A DNA stretch of 53,582 nt, taken from IMG/VR virus record IMGVR_UViG_3300017971_000344, positions 1 to 53,582 of that record. The stretch is one strand, 5' to 3'. The notes below the pieces were generated by a model, which searched no databases, was not told the origin of the DNA, and worked only from the letters and a program-made list of their open reading frames with translations. Numbering within the stretch: position 1 is the stretch's first letter; the number at the start of each line of letters is the position of its first letter. The stretch is from a virus. This document shows, piece by piece, positions 17,001 to 25,069 of this stretch. The position numbers and the translations under genes were made by a program.

Positions 17001-17075
17001 TTGTCTGCTCAGATTATGTTCAAGATGAACATTCGAGATGACAACCAACCCAACGGTATGGAGATTTTATTATGA
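17001..17075 (+). CDS. possible 24-codon leader ORF
   Basis: A TTG behind AAAGGGG opens 24 codons whose TGA overlaps the ATG of the next gene (17072). It could couple translation or be a leader peptide. The evidence is limited to position and ribosome site. Confidence 0.25.
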   Translation: MSAQIMFKMNIRDDNQPNGMEILL

Positions 17076-17851
17076 GCGATATCGCGAAGAGCATGGCCGC
17101 AAAGTTGAAGGAGAAGATCGCCAATCATGAGCGGTCCACCCGCTGTGGGCGCATTGACCTAGAGTTGACTGACTATCGTCAGGTAGGTCCAAACGACTTT
17201 GAGGTTTTGGTGGAATACTCACGCGATCGTGGTGCCCCCTCGGTTACTCAGCTGAACGAGTGGGTGACTGCTTCTTTTAGGGGTGGGTTCCGTATGAACC
17301 TAGCTACCGTGCGTAATCATCCCGAGGTAAACGCCGTACGGGCGCACCTCCACGAGAACCACATTCCTATGCCGATGAGTCGTAGTGCCAGCATGCTCAA
17401 AATTGGCGGCGGGCGCTTCTTGGATCGCCACGAGAACCAATGGGAAGTCCGCCAGGCTCCTAACGGTGAAGATGTACTAGTGCGCTCTAGTGACGTAAAC
17501 GTTACAGATCTGCTCGAGGAGCGTATGAGCCGTCAGCGGGAAGGGCGCTATGCTAGTGCTCAGTTGGCTCAGGTTAAGACGGCTGGCGTGGTTGATTTGG
17601 AGGTAGGCGACACTGTTTTGTACGGCGAGCCTTCTGGTGGTCAGCTGCAGAAAACAGGCGTGCTTGACAGTGTCGGTACAAACGATGTCAAGATCCGCGG
17701 CCGTGAAGGAAAACTTCCGCGCAGTTACGTTGTTGATATTGTCGACAAGAACTCTGGGGCCAAAGCCAAACAGAAAAGTTACCTGATCGACTTCTTCAGC
17801 GAGTATCTGTTTGCTGGCGATAGGTCGATGGCTAAGAAAGCCGTCGAGTAG
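17072..17851 (+). CDS. unknown protein, 259 aa, start of virion-type block
   Basis: No family is recognised. It has a helical N-terminus and a middle segment PMSRSASMLKIGGGRF that loosely resembles the A-S-x-x-L-x-Y-K-G-R tag sites seen later in the window. The C-terminal beta-rich domain (LEVGDTVLYGEPSGG, KTGVLDSVGTNDVKI) looks SH3/KOW-like. The preceding 170 bases carry TGTAAAC and CATTACTCTCTA motifs, suggesting a new transcription unit. Confidence 0.7.
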   Translation: MSDIAKSMAAKLKEKIANHERSTRCGRIDLELTDYRQVGPNDFEVLVEYSRDRGAPSVTQLNEWVTASFRGGFRMNLATVRNHPEVNAVRAHLHENHIPMPMSRSASMLKIGGGRFLDRHENQWEVRQAPNGEDVLVRSSDVNVTDLLEERMSRQREGRYASAQLAQVKTAGVVDLEVGDTVLYGEPSGGQLQKTGVLDSVGTNDVKIRGREGKLPRSYVVDIVDKNSGAKAKQKSYLIDFFSEYLFAGDRSMAKKAVE

Positions 17852-17864
17852 CCTTAAGTCTCAG

Positions 17865-18683
17865 ATGTTTCGTTTCCGTTCTGCTCTGTATCGCGAAGCA
17901 GGAGCCAAAGACCTAGCCAGAATGGTTCTGGGTTACCTTTGGTCTTGGATCTATCGCGCCGGGTTGACTAAAGAACAGGTGTTGGACTGGTTTCGATCGG
18001 TCCTCAGCTGTGACGTCAACCAGAGGTCTGCAGGTGTTATACCTACAGAACTCCGTGACGCAGTTATGCGACTCATGGCACAGCAGAGCTGGAACTGTGG
18101 TGATTTCATGATGGCTCTGGAAGAGGAAATAGAAAAACCTGTTCCAGGCTTTAGGTGGAAAACCGAAGCTAAGACCGGCCGTCATGTTCTGGTCAAAGTA
18201 CGCAGTGATGTCGGTGAGAGGGCGGTTGTTCAGGGTAAACGGTTCGCTGATTCTATTTTCGTAGGAATCTGGTGGACGACACAGAACCCTAAAGGGTCCG
18301 CCCACCGCAAATTGTGGAACCAAATCAAACGAGAGGGCGGGTCGGTGTTTTGGAACGAACGTCTTCCAGACGGTGGTCGGCAGTACGGTGCTTTCGTTAT
18401 TTCGTCTCGCGACGCTGTGAGTGGTGTGGCTGACCGTTTATGTCGGATGACTCAAGATGTAGACTTGGAGGGCGGAGGCGAGCATCGATTAAGCGCTATC
18501 AGTATGGCTGGTGTGGCTGAGCATCGTGAGGTTCGCGATTCTGACCAAGTTTGGGCGGGTTGTATTCGCAGCATCAAGTTTACGTGGGAGTACTCTCTCC
18601 CAGACCTGCTTAACGGCCGCATCGAAATATTCAAAAAATCAAAAGCCTATAACAATTGGATCAGTTCGATCAGAGAGCAATAA
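17865..18683 (+). CDS. unknown protein with N-terminal YR tag, 272 aa
   Basis: The start at ATG 17865 gives MFRFRSALYREAGAKD, which aligns with the N-terminal tags MFRYRGYLYRAV (43223) and MIKYRGCQYREAG (44173). The remainder (tryptophan-rich helix WSWIYRAGLTKEQVLDWF, then a beta-rich part with FVGIWWTTQN) is not recognised. If the tag is a packaging signal, this would be another internal virion protein. Confidence 0.6.
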   Translation: MFRFRSALYREAGAKDLARMVLGYLWSWIYRAGLTKEQVLDWFRSVLSCDVNQRSAGVIPTELRDAVMRLMAQQSWNCGDFMMALEEEIEKPVPGFRWKTEAKTGRHVLVKVRSDVGERAVVQGKRFADSIFVGIWWTTQNPKGSAHRKLWNQIKREGGSVFWNERLPDGGRQYGAFVISSRDAVSGVADRLCRMTQDVDLEGGGEHRLSAISMAGVAEHREVRDSDQVWAGCIRSIKFTWEYSLPDLLNGRIEIFKKSKAYNNWISSIREQ

Positions 18684-18711
18684 CCAAATCTAACGCTGTT
18701 AGGAGAGCATT

Positions 18712-20232
18712 ATGGCGGACATCACCGTTACCAACTTGACCGGCAACACCATTGTGGTACCGGGCGGTTACTACATCAACACCATTGCACCGTATGGAAG
18801 TGCGACTTTTGACGTCGATGAGACTGACGAGTTCGCACAGGATTCCCGGATTGAGGCTTTGGTTGCCGCTGGAACTATTCGGCTGACTTACGATAGTGGC
18901 GACACCCAAGACAAACCGATTCCTTCGTACACTACGGCTAACTTGCCTGCAGCCAACACCGTAACTTCTGGCACTGTGGTTTATGACACCACGACCAAAG
19001 AGACACTGGTATCTGACGGAACCGCCTGGAGCGTTGCTGCCAATGGTGGTGCTGTTTCGCTCACCGCCGGTGGTACTGCTATCGCGGCTAGCCGTTTTGT
19101 TGGTCTGAACAACAGCGCTGCTTTGGCCGTGTCTCCGTTCACCAACGAACGTATGGTAGGTGTGTCTACTGCTGCTATTGGAGCTGCTAGCGTAGGTACT
19201 GTGCAGCTTGCTGGTGCTGTAGAAGTAATGCCCAGCTCGGCTATCGCGGCTGATAACGAGCTGATTGCTGTTCCGGGTGGATTTGCTGCACCATTCCAGG
19301 CTGCGGCGGTCTCGCTCGGTACGGCTGTTGCGGGTGCGGATGCCTCTGATGACGTCCTACAAGCTAATCTGCCAGACACTGTTCAGGCTGTGTGCGCTGG
19401 CAACGAGACCGGCAACACAATGATCATCTACGGTGACGTTGGTGGTACCTACACCAAAGAGACCGTTACACTCGGTACCGCGGCGACGTATACCAGTACC
19501 AATACCTGGGCTGTTGTATACGCTGTTTCTATTACAGCTGCCGCTACAGGTACTATCGATGTAGAAGATGGTAGCAGCACAGCAAACCTCTTCCCACAGA
19601 TTGCTGGTGCTACGGCAGCTCGCGTCTACGGCGCTATCGTTCCTGACGTAGCTACTGACCCCGAAGGCCAGCACTGCCAAATCAAGGCTGGCGGCGCTAA
19701 CGCCTCTGACGTGGTACTGTGGGGTACCGACTATGCGGGTAACGAACAGGCCGAGGTCGTGACGATGAACGGCACTACCTGGGTAGAAGGCACTCTCGCC
19801 TTCCGTTCACTCGACTACGTGTTCATCGGCGCCGATGGTATTGCTTGGAACGCTGGTGTGACGAGTCAGTACGATCAGCAGGTAGAGGCCAACGAGCGCA
19901 ACGAGATTCGTGCCTACGCACTCGAGGCGCAAGCTACCGCTGGTTCTACCGTGCGTGCGCTGTTGCTGCCGCAGGGCCAGGGTCTCGACCTAGCCACTTC
20001 GCCTGTACCGTTCCACAACAGTCAAGTAAGTTGGGGTGGTGGTGCTGCTACTACGACCGCAACCGTGTATGGTGTCTTGGCTACTGACGTAATTCACGCT
20101 ACCCTGAATTCCTCGACCAATGTGGTTACGCTAGACAAAGCCCAGCGTACCGCAGCCAATACCATTACGCTTACTTTCTCAGCAGACCCCGGTGCCGCTA
20201 CTACGGTGGGTCTGACAGTGTGGCGTCCGTAA
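18712..20232 (+). CDS. probable virion surface/fibre protein, 506 aa
   Basis: It is rich in Ala, Thr, Gly and Val with very few charged residues, typical of beta-structured virion proteins. Residues 1-60 form a small domain (ITVTNLTGNTIVVPGGYY, TFDVDETDEF). The last 75 residues contain GGGAATTTATVYGV, LNSSTNVVTL and a DPGAATTVGLTVWRP end. Both ends are shared with the 139-residue paralog at 20296, which lacks the middle 350 residues. AGGAGA precedes the ATG and a strong terminator follows, consistent with high expression. A decoration, fibre or head-surface role is inferred from composition. Confidence 0.6.
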   Translation: MADITVTNLTGNTIVVPGGYYINTIAPYGSATFDVDETDEFAQDSRIEALVAAGTIRLTYDSGDTQDKPIPSYTTANLPAANTVTSGTVVYDTTTKETLVSDGTAWSVAANGGAVSLTAGGTAIAASRFVGLNNSAALAVSPFTNERMVGVSTAAIGAASVGTVQLAGAVEVMPSSAIAADNELIAVPGGFAAPFQAAAVSLGTAVAGADASDDVLQANLPDTVQAVCAGNETGNTMIIYGDVGGTYTKETVTLGTAATYTSTNTWAVVYAVSITAAATGTIDVEDGSSTANLFPQIAGATAARVYGAIVPDVATDPEGQHCQIKAGGANASDVVLWGTDYAGNEQAEVVTMNGTTWVEGTLAFRSLDYVFIGADGIAWNAGVTSQYDQQVEANERNEIRAYALEAQATAGSTVRALLLPQGQGLDLATSPVPFHNSQVSWGGGAATTTATVYGVLATDVIHATLNSSTNVVTLDKAQRTAANTITLTFSADPGAATTVGLTVWRP

Positions 20233-20239
20233 AACAATC

Positions 20240-20280
20240 GGTAGGGCTTAGTATGTAGCTAAGCCCTACCATTTCCTTTT
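20240..20280 (+). terminator. intrinsic terminator
   Basis: GGTAGGGCTTAG and CTAAGCCCTACC form a perfect 12-bp stem with a 7-base loop, followed by ATTTCCTTTT. It insulates the 506-residue virion gene from its short paralog. Confidence 0.85.
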
Positions 20281-20295
20281 CTGGAGATTTTGATT

Positions 20296-20715
20296 ATGCC
20301 GAACATTACGGTCTACAACCTTCATTCTAGCCCTTTGACTGTACCTGGTGGATGGTACACCAGCAGTATTCCTGCCAACAGCGCGGCGACGTTCCATGTA
20401 GACGACGTCGACGAGTTTGTCGAGGAGTCTCGGTTTGCCGCTATGGTGACCGGCGGCTACTTCCGTTGGGAAGCCTCTACAGGCGGCATGACATATAATC
20501 GCCAGTTGGTTAGTTTTGGCGGCGGTGCTGCCACTACAACTGCTACGGTCAAAGGTGTTGCCGCTACTGATTGCATTTTTGCTACGCTCAATACCAGCAC
20601 CAATGTGGTTTACATTGTAAAGGCCGGCCGAACAGCTGCCGATACCGTAACGATCACCTTCTCTGGTGACCCCGGTGCCGCCACTACGGTGTCGTTAGTA
20701 GTATTTCGCCCGTAA
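20296..20715 (+). CDS. short paralog of the 506-aa virion protein, 139 aa
   Basis: Residues 1-60 (ITVYNLHSSPLTVPGGWY, TFHVDDVDEFVEESR) match the N-terminal domain of the preceding protein. Residues 68-139 (FGGGAATTTATVKGV, LNTSTNVVYIV, DPGAATTVSLVVFRP) match its C-terminal domain, so this copy is the large protein with its centre removed. GGAG lies nine bases before the ATG at 20296. It probably shares a binding surface on the virion with the large form. Confidence 0.65.
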   Translation: MPNITVYNLHSSPLTVPGGWYTSSIPANSAATFHVDDVDEFVEESRFAAMVTGGYFRWEASTGGMTYNRQLVSFGGGAATTTATVKGVAATDCIFATLNTSTNVVYIVKAGRTAADTVTITFSGDPGAATTVSLVVFRP

Positions 20716-20730
20716 GTCACCCAACACCTG

Positions 20731-21774
20731 ATGGGTATCCTCGACTACCACTACAAAAACCTGCTGCCTGCAGTTTGGTCTCCCGATGGAGATCCTACTA
20801 TGCGTTTTCGTGCGCAAATCGACGAGCAGGTGTCAGATCGCTTTCCCAACGCCAAAGATGTATTGTTGGTAGGAGATGCTGTTAGCCATTACTGGAAGCC
20901 AGACTCAGATGTAGACGTACTGTTGTTGGTTGACCAAGACGATGTGCCAGACGCTCGCGCCCAGTTAGATCGAGTCAACGGACACCCCTTGGCCAATACG
21001 AACAACAACGTCTACTTCTGGGTTTTTGGGTCTAACGTATCGCCGAACGTCATCGCCAAGCATTTTGGGCCTATCTACAGTCTCGGTACCAGTGTTTGGT
21101 ATGGTAAGCACGTTCAGGACGAGATGGAGCTTCGTCGCGCCGCTGGTTTACTGCAGCGAGCTAACTGGAAGCTGTTTCGTGCCAAGTATATGGATGATCC
21201 TTTTCCGTATACATGGAAAGTCCTGAAGGTAGGATTCTCTACCTTGAGCGCTGCTGAGCGGACAGATATGCTCGATGCAATTCGATATCGAGTAGCACAG
21301 ATAGACCGAAATGTGACTGAGCTTCTCCGCACACAACCAAAAGAAATCTGGCGTGCCGCTGAAGATTTCGATCAATACCTACAAGCAACCGAAGAAGTTC
21401 CGTTGGACGCTGATCAGCTTCCTCGTAAAGTTGTGTTGGCTATTTTGCACAGGTTTCGCTACGAAGATTTACTGGCTACTTTGGAGAGCGTGGACGATAG
21501 ACTTACTCGCCACGAGCAATACCAGAATCGAACAGCCGCTCCTAGAAATAGGAAAGAAGATGGTGTTAGCGTTAAGATCCTTCGTGATCGTCTGCTTCAA
21601 ATCTCGGACATGCTGTTGCAGCAGCAAGGCGGTTCCGCACGTGCAATAGAGTCGATGTATGCGCAGATTCAGCACCTGCTGGAAAACAGTAGGTACGTTC
21701 TGACGGACATGCGCCGACGACGGATAGCCTATTTAATCTACCGTCGATACTACCTCGGCAAACAGGAAAAGTAA
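20731..21774 (+). CDS. nucleotidyltransferase-fold protein, 347 aa
   Basis: LLVGDAVSHYWKPDSDVDVLLLV (about residues 47-69) has the pattern of the polymerase-beta-like nucleotidyltransferase core, where a G-[SD] turn precedes DxDVxL metal ligands. A helical C-terminal part with a coiled-coil segment (about 230-330) follows. Such enzymes transfer AMP or other nucleotides to RNA or proteins. Placement among virion genes is odd. A second protein of this fold is at 33985-34635. The enzymatic role is not established. Confidence 0.55.
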   Translation: MGILDYHYKNLLPAVWSPDGDPTMRFRAQIDEQVSDRFPNAKDVLLVGDAVSHYWKPDSDVDVLLLVDQDDVPDARAQLDRVNGHPLANTNNNVYFWVFGSNVSPNVIAKHFGPIYSLGTSVWYGKHVQDEMELRRAAGLLQRANWKLFRAKYMDDPFPYTWKVLKVGFSTLSAAERTDMLDAIRYRVAQIDRNVTELLRTQPKEIWRAAEDFDQYLQATEEVPLDADQLPRKVVLAILHRFRYEDLLATLESVDDRLTRHEQYQNRTAAPRNRKEDGVSVKILRDRLLQISDMLLQQQGGSARAIESMYAQIQHLLENSRYVLTDMRRRRIAYLIYRRYYLGKQEK

Positions 21775-22547
21775 TGACCAAAACTACTACTGTGTACGGA
21801 TCTGTAGTGTTGACTGGATCTACCGACAACCTAGATGCCGCCAAGTCGTCCTTAGCTTCACGCTACCAATGTTATCACTATCGAGACAATGCGATGTTGG
21901 TAGCGGACATAGCGGCCCATGAACTTGGAGAAATCGAGCGAGCTGCCAAGGACAACAATGTCCGCGTAGAACAGATTCGTGACGCCAGAACCGTTACGGC
22001 GGAGGAAGAACCTGTAGAGCAACCTAAACAGCCTAACATGGACCTGATTGCTGGCGGTTGGTATAAAACCAACGCAGATGAGCTTCCTTTGATTCACGTA
22101 ATTGCGGCTCGAAATGAAGTTCGTCCCGACGGTATTCAGGTTTGGTTGTTCGACGTTGACTTTGTAGCTGCCGACGCGCTACCCAAACCTGCTACCCTGT
22201 CCGTAGAACAACTGAAGAGCTACAACCCAAAGCCAGCCAGCTTGGACGACTTTGACCGGTTGGACATCATTCCGCCTGATGGGTTTGAGCCCACCCCACA
22301 TGCAATTCCTTCGGTTGATGATGACCAGGAAGAGTTCGCAGACAAAACCGAAGACATCTCTGGTGTCTCTCTGCCGCAAGCACAAGCAGCGGTTCAGCAA
22401 CTACAGCAGATGCCTGGTTTGCGTTCTGCCGAGGTAGACATAGTACAAATTGCTCCCGGTGCTGGGTTCTATCTTCGAGCTAAGCCTCTTCGCCGTTTTG
22501 CTAGTCTACCCACCAAGGTGGCGGGTACCGCGGTTCTGTATCGATGA
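21774..22547 (+). CDS. unknown protein, 257 aa
   Basis: Overlaps the previous stop as TAATG. Residues 1-65 form a small alpha/beta unit, and a linker with acidic patches (VDDDQEEFADKTED) separates it from a C-terminal domain ending GTAVLYR. No family is recognised. Confidence 0.65.
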   Translation: MTKTTTVYGSVVLTGSTDNLDAAKSSLASRYQCYHYRDNAMLVADIAAHELGEIERAAKDNNVRVEQIRDARTVTAEEEPVEQPKQPNMDLIAGGWYKTNADELPLIHVIAARNEVRPDGIQVWLFDVDFVAADALPKPATLSVEQLKSYNPKPASLDDFDRLDIIPPDGFEPTPHAIPSVDDDQEEFADKTEDISGVSLPQAQAAVQQLQQMPGLRSAEVDIVQIAPGAGFYLRAKPLRRFASLPTKVAGTAVLYR

Positions 22548-23191
22548 GTTGCAACATCTGTGACAAATTCCCGCTGAAGCGTGTGCAGAGTATAGACAAG
22601 CATCTGCTTGACGGGAAACGGTCTTTGATGGCTATCGCGGATCACTACCAGGTGGATATGAGTGACCTGCGTATGCACCTGACCACCTGTGTGCAAGGTC
22701 AGATGGTTCCTAGCGAAGATGCAGAGCTGCTGCAGTCACAGCAGCTACTACAGACAATCATTTTGCAGCTGCAGGACGACGTAGCTAAAGGTCGTCATTT
22801 AGAGTTTGATCCTGAGTCTGGAATCGACGGCCGTAGTATTTTTAGTAATTTACTACAGGCGATGCGTGAGCACCGCGAGACCGTGGTGACGCGCAATAAG
22901 ATTCGCACGTCTGAGGAGATTTACTCTGGTTTACAGGAGAACGTGCTGACACCCTTCATCAGCACCGTCACTAAGATCTGTATTGACGAGAGTCGTAAAA
23001 CGCGTGATGAATTGTTCGGCATCACGAAGCATCATGAAGATCTTCACCCGAAAATAAAAAAGGCTATCGATGAGATGCTGGAACGAATTGCAGACCGCAT
23101 GAGTACTGAGGCTGTGAGTGATGCTCCTGAGCGAGTCAAAGCAGTTTTGGACGCAAAAAAGCAGAAGCAACCCAGCGCTACCAAACACTAG
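22544..23191 (+). CDS. candidate terminase small subunit / HTH zinc protein, 215 aa
   Basis: CNICDKFPLKRVQSIDKHLLDG, then SLMAIADHYQVDMSDLRMHLTTC, gives a zinc pair plus helix-turn-helix. This arrangement is common in phage DNA-packaging small subunits and in related DNA-binding proteins. A long helical region (90-190) could mediate oligomerisation. The terminase large subunit is 5.7 kb downstream rather than adjacent, so the assignment is tentative. The ATG overlaps the previous stop (ATGA), and a terminator follows. Confidence 0.5.
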   Translation: MSCNICDKFPLKRVQSIDKHLLDGKRSLMAIADHYQVDMSDLRMHLTTCVQGQMVPSEDAELLQSQQLLQTIILQLQDDVAKGRHLEFDPESGIDGRSIFSNLLQAMREHRETVVTRNKIRTSEEIYSGLQENVLTPFISTVTKICIDESRKTRDELFGITKHHEDLHPKIKKAIDEMLERIADRMSTEAVSDAPERVKAVLDAKKQKQPSATKH

Positions 23192-23208
23192 ACCTATTTT
23201 CTAATCCT

Positions 23209-23250
23209 GCCCGCCGTCGTCCTGCTGGATCACTGGCGGGCATTGTTTTC
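23209..23250 (+). terminator. intrinsic terminator
   Basis: GCCCGCC and GGCGGGC pair around a 19-base loop and are followed by ATTGTTTTCC. It ends the virion-type block before the promoter at 23252. Confidence 0.7.
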
Positions 23251-23251
23251 C

Positions 23252-23280
23252 TTGACACCTACGTCCTGTAGGTGTAAACC
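23252..23280 (+). promoter_or_regulatory. sigma70-type promoter with operator palindrome
   Basis: TTGACA, a 17-base spacer, then TAAACC. The spacer contains CACCTAC-N5-GTAGGTG, a perfect 7-bp inverted repeat overlapping the -35 end, suitable as a repressor site. The -10 match is weak. It would drive the transglycosylase gene. Confidence 0.55.
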
Positions 23281-23343
23281 AACTCCCAACCCAACACGTT
23301 ACTATCTAACCAACGCAGCCCGGAGGCTGCACGAGGTCTTGTT

Positions 23344-24168
23344 TTGCGATGCATACTCACGTTTATTTTCATTTTGGCGATCGTTCCTACGGCAACGGCC
23401 GCCCCCGCTAGAGCCTCTCAAACCAACTACACCTGCGGAGGAATGCAGCAGCTAGAACAGTTCATCGACGATACACTACGGCGTACTGGATACAAAAAAC
23501 GTTTCAGGCGCCGAATCGCCGGTCCGTTGTCTAAACGCATTACGGCTGAAGCTGCTCGCTTCAAGCTAGATCCTCTGGCGATGGCTGCCGTAGCGTTGGT
23601 AGAGACGGGGTTTAATCCATACGTACGCGGCCGGTACGGCGGCCCCGGCAACTGGCAAAACGAAGCCGGTGTGTGGCAGTTAATTCCTGGCGATTCGCCT
23701 GTGCGCGCTGCCAACAAAACAGTTGTGGGCTGTAGGCCAGGTGGAAGAGCGGCGCGTTGGTGGACAAAAGTATGGAAGTATCGCTACCAAGGAAAGAAGT
23801 GCCTATACCCAGATGTAGCGAAGCATCGAACCAACGTAGGTCGCTTCCGAAGAAAAGAGCTGAAAAACATCTACGTGGGTACCTGGATTGCGGCGTTCGA
23901 GATGAGACGTCATATCGATGGATGCAAAAAGCGCCGTCCGCGCGGACATCGATGGCACACCCCAAACTGGCTCAAGCGATGGAAACGCCGACACCCCTCA
24001 TTTGTCATTACAAAGCTCGAACGGTACTTACATTATAACTGGGGCAGTCGCCAGCTACCTAAGAGTCGCTACCGGTACGCTTTGTTTTCTCGATATGAGC
24101 GTGTACTAAAGGGTGTATGCAAACGTACTCACCCGTCGACAACAGCAACACTTCAAGCTTCCCATTGA
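23344..24168 (+). CDS. secreted lytic transglycosylase-like protein, 274 aa
   Basis: A signal peptide (CILTFIFILAIVPTATAAPA) precedes an SLT-like domain: FKLDPLAMAAVALVETGFNP with the candidate catalytic Glu, then GVWQLIPGDSP matching the G-x-[MW]-Q motif. The remainder is very basic. It would cleave peptidoglycan, either for lysis after secretion or as part of entry. The start is a TTG at 23344 behind GAGGT. The gene stands alone between a terminator and a promoter, so it is separately regulated. Confidence 0.7.
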   Translation: MRCILTFIFILAIVPTATAAPARASQTNYTCGGMQQLEQFIDDTLRRTGYKKRFRRRIAGPLSKRITAEAARFKLDPLAMAAVALVETGFNPYVRGRYGGPGNWQNEAGVWQLIPGDSPVRAANKTVVGCRPGGRAARWWTKVWKYRYQGKKCLYPDVAKHRTNVGRFRRKELKNIYVGTWIAAFEMRRHIDGCKKRRPRGHRWHTPNWLKRWKRRHPSFVITKLERYLHYNWGSRQLPKSRYRYALFSRYERVLKGVCKRTHPSTTATLQASH

Positions 24169-24218
24169 CTCGCTGTAAAACCTTCTTAGGAAACACTTGA
24201 GGTCATGCAAATAAATGC

Positions 24219-24247
24219 TTGACACACGCCAGCAGTCATTGTATGCT
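24219..24247 (+). promoter_or_regulatory. strong sigma70 promoter with operator
   Basis: TTGACA-N17-TATGCT is a near-consensus host promoter. GCCAGCA (24228-24234) and TGCTGGC (24244-24250) form an inverted repeat covering the -10, an obvious repressor site. A second palindrome GGGGAT-G-ATCCCC (24261-24273) sits just downstream. It controls the 114-residue gene at 24303. Confidence 0.85.
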
Positions 24248-24302
24248 GGCTTCACATCAAGGGGATGATCCCCAAAACAACCCGTACGGAGGACATAACC
24301 AA

Positions 24303-24647
24303 ATGAGCAACCACTACCGACAAGGCGACGTACTTCCCCTGAAGCGCAATGATCTCTCGATCGAGAAGCTGCGCGAGCAGGCTGAGTCCGTTTCCAAAAA
24401 CCGCTGCATCCTGGCGGAGGGTGAGGCCACCGGCCACGCCCACCGTGTTGAAGAGCAGCCCCGTAACGGCGAGTCCGTCGAGATGTTCATGCTGAATAGT
24501 CAGCCGATCCTGTACATCCCGGAGTCGTTTGGGCCGACCAAGGTTCAGCATGAGGAGCACGCCGCCATTACGCTCGAGCCCGGCTGCTACGAGATTCGTC
24601 AGCAGCGCGAGTACCGCGACGGCGAGATCCGCAACGTGATGGACTAA
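24303..24647 (+). CDS. small acquired protein, partner of DUF6745 gene, 114 aa
   Basis: Contains RQGDVLPLKR, ILAEGEATGHAHRV, HEEHAAITLEPG and QREYRDGEIRNVMD. I recognise this pattern from short bacterial proteins that often lie beside DUF6745 genes; their function is unknown. The conserved His residues in GHAH and HEEH suggest a metal site in a cupin-like barrel. Codon use is clearly more GC-rich than in the phage genes, pointing to recent transfer from a cellular genome. GGAGG precedes the ATG. It has its own promoter and terminator, so it behaves as a moron. Confidence 0.75.
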   Translation: MSNHYRQGDVLPLKRNDLSIEKLREQAESVSKNRCILAEGEATGHAHRVEEQPRNGESVEMFMLNSQPILYIPESFGPTKVQHEEHAAITLEPGCYEIRQQREYRDGEIRNVMD

Positions 24648-24667
24648 CGTCACCCAACCCCAGCACT

Positions 24668-24705
24668 GCCCGCGTGTGACTAACTTGCACGCGGGCATTT
24701 TTGTT
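24668..24705 (+). terminator. intrinsic terminator
   Basis: GCCCGCGTG and CACGCGGGC form a perfect 9-bp stem with an 11-base loop, followed by ATTTTTGTT. It ends the 114-residue gene. Confidence 0.88.
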
Positions 24706-24718
24706 GGTACAGTAGACT

Positions 24719-24931
24719 ATGACCAGTCTAATCGCTAAGCAGCTCTGTTATGACCGGCTCCCGGTAGTGCAGCCGTACTATCCTATTGTTGGTATTCCAA
24801 GTTGTCTAACTAACCATGGGAGAACTAGGTCCACTGTTGTGGTACGGTTAAATAGAATCGACAGTCGGCCCGAAGTTTCTAACCTGCGCGATGATCTGTG
24901 GTTCCGTCTCGTTCACCACCTGCTTGGTTAA
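24719..24931 (+). CDS. possible small protein, 70 aa, maybe leaderless
   Basis: An ATG at 24719 opens 70 codons with no recognised domain. TACAGT at 24708-24713, spaced 17 bases from a weak TTGCAC, would start transcription at or next to the ATG, giving a leaderless message. No ribosome site is present. The composition is ordinary, so this is a weak call. Confidence 0.35.
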   Translation: MTSLIAKQLCYDRLPVVQPYYPIVGIPSCLTNHGRTRSTVVVRLNRIDSRPEVSNLRDDLWFRLVHHLLG

Positions 24932-24956
24932 AAATGCACTCGACTCGAAAATTGTG

Positions 24957-24985
24957 TTGACAACCGACACAACCTGTGGTTTACT
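24957..24985 (+). promoter_or_regulatory. sigma70-type promoter for DUF6745 gene
   Basis: TTGACA-N17-TTTACT, 85 bases upstream of the DUF6745 start. TTGTGT and ACACAA flank the -35 as an inverted repeat. Confidence 0.7.
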
Positions 24986-25069
24986 TCCCCAGTAGACAGA
25001 AAAAACAAAGGAACTGAAAATCCACTACCGCGGCTTGGCCGCAAACAAACCTGTCAACAGGAGGACGAA

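Noticed and set aside
18691-18703. CTAAC-GCT-GTTAG palindrome before the 506-residue gene
   Set aside because: Only 5-bp arms next to the ribosome site; too short to claim as an operator.
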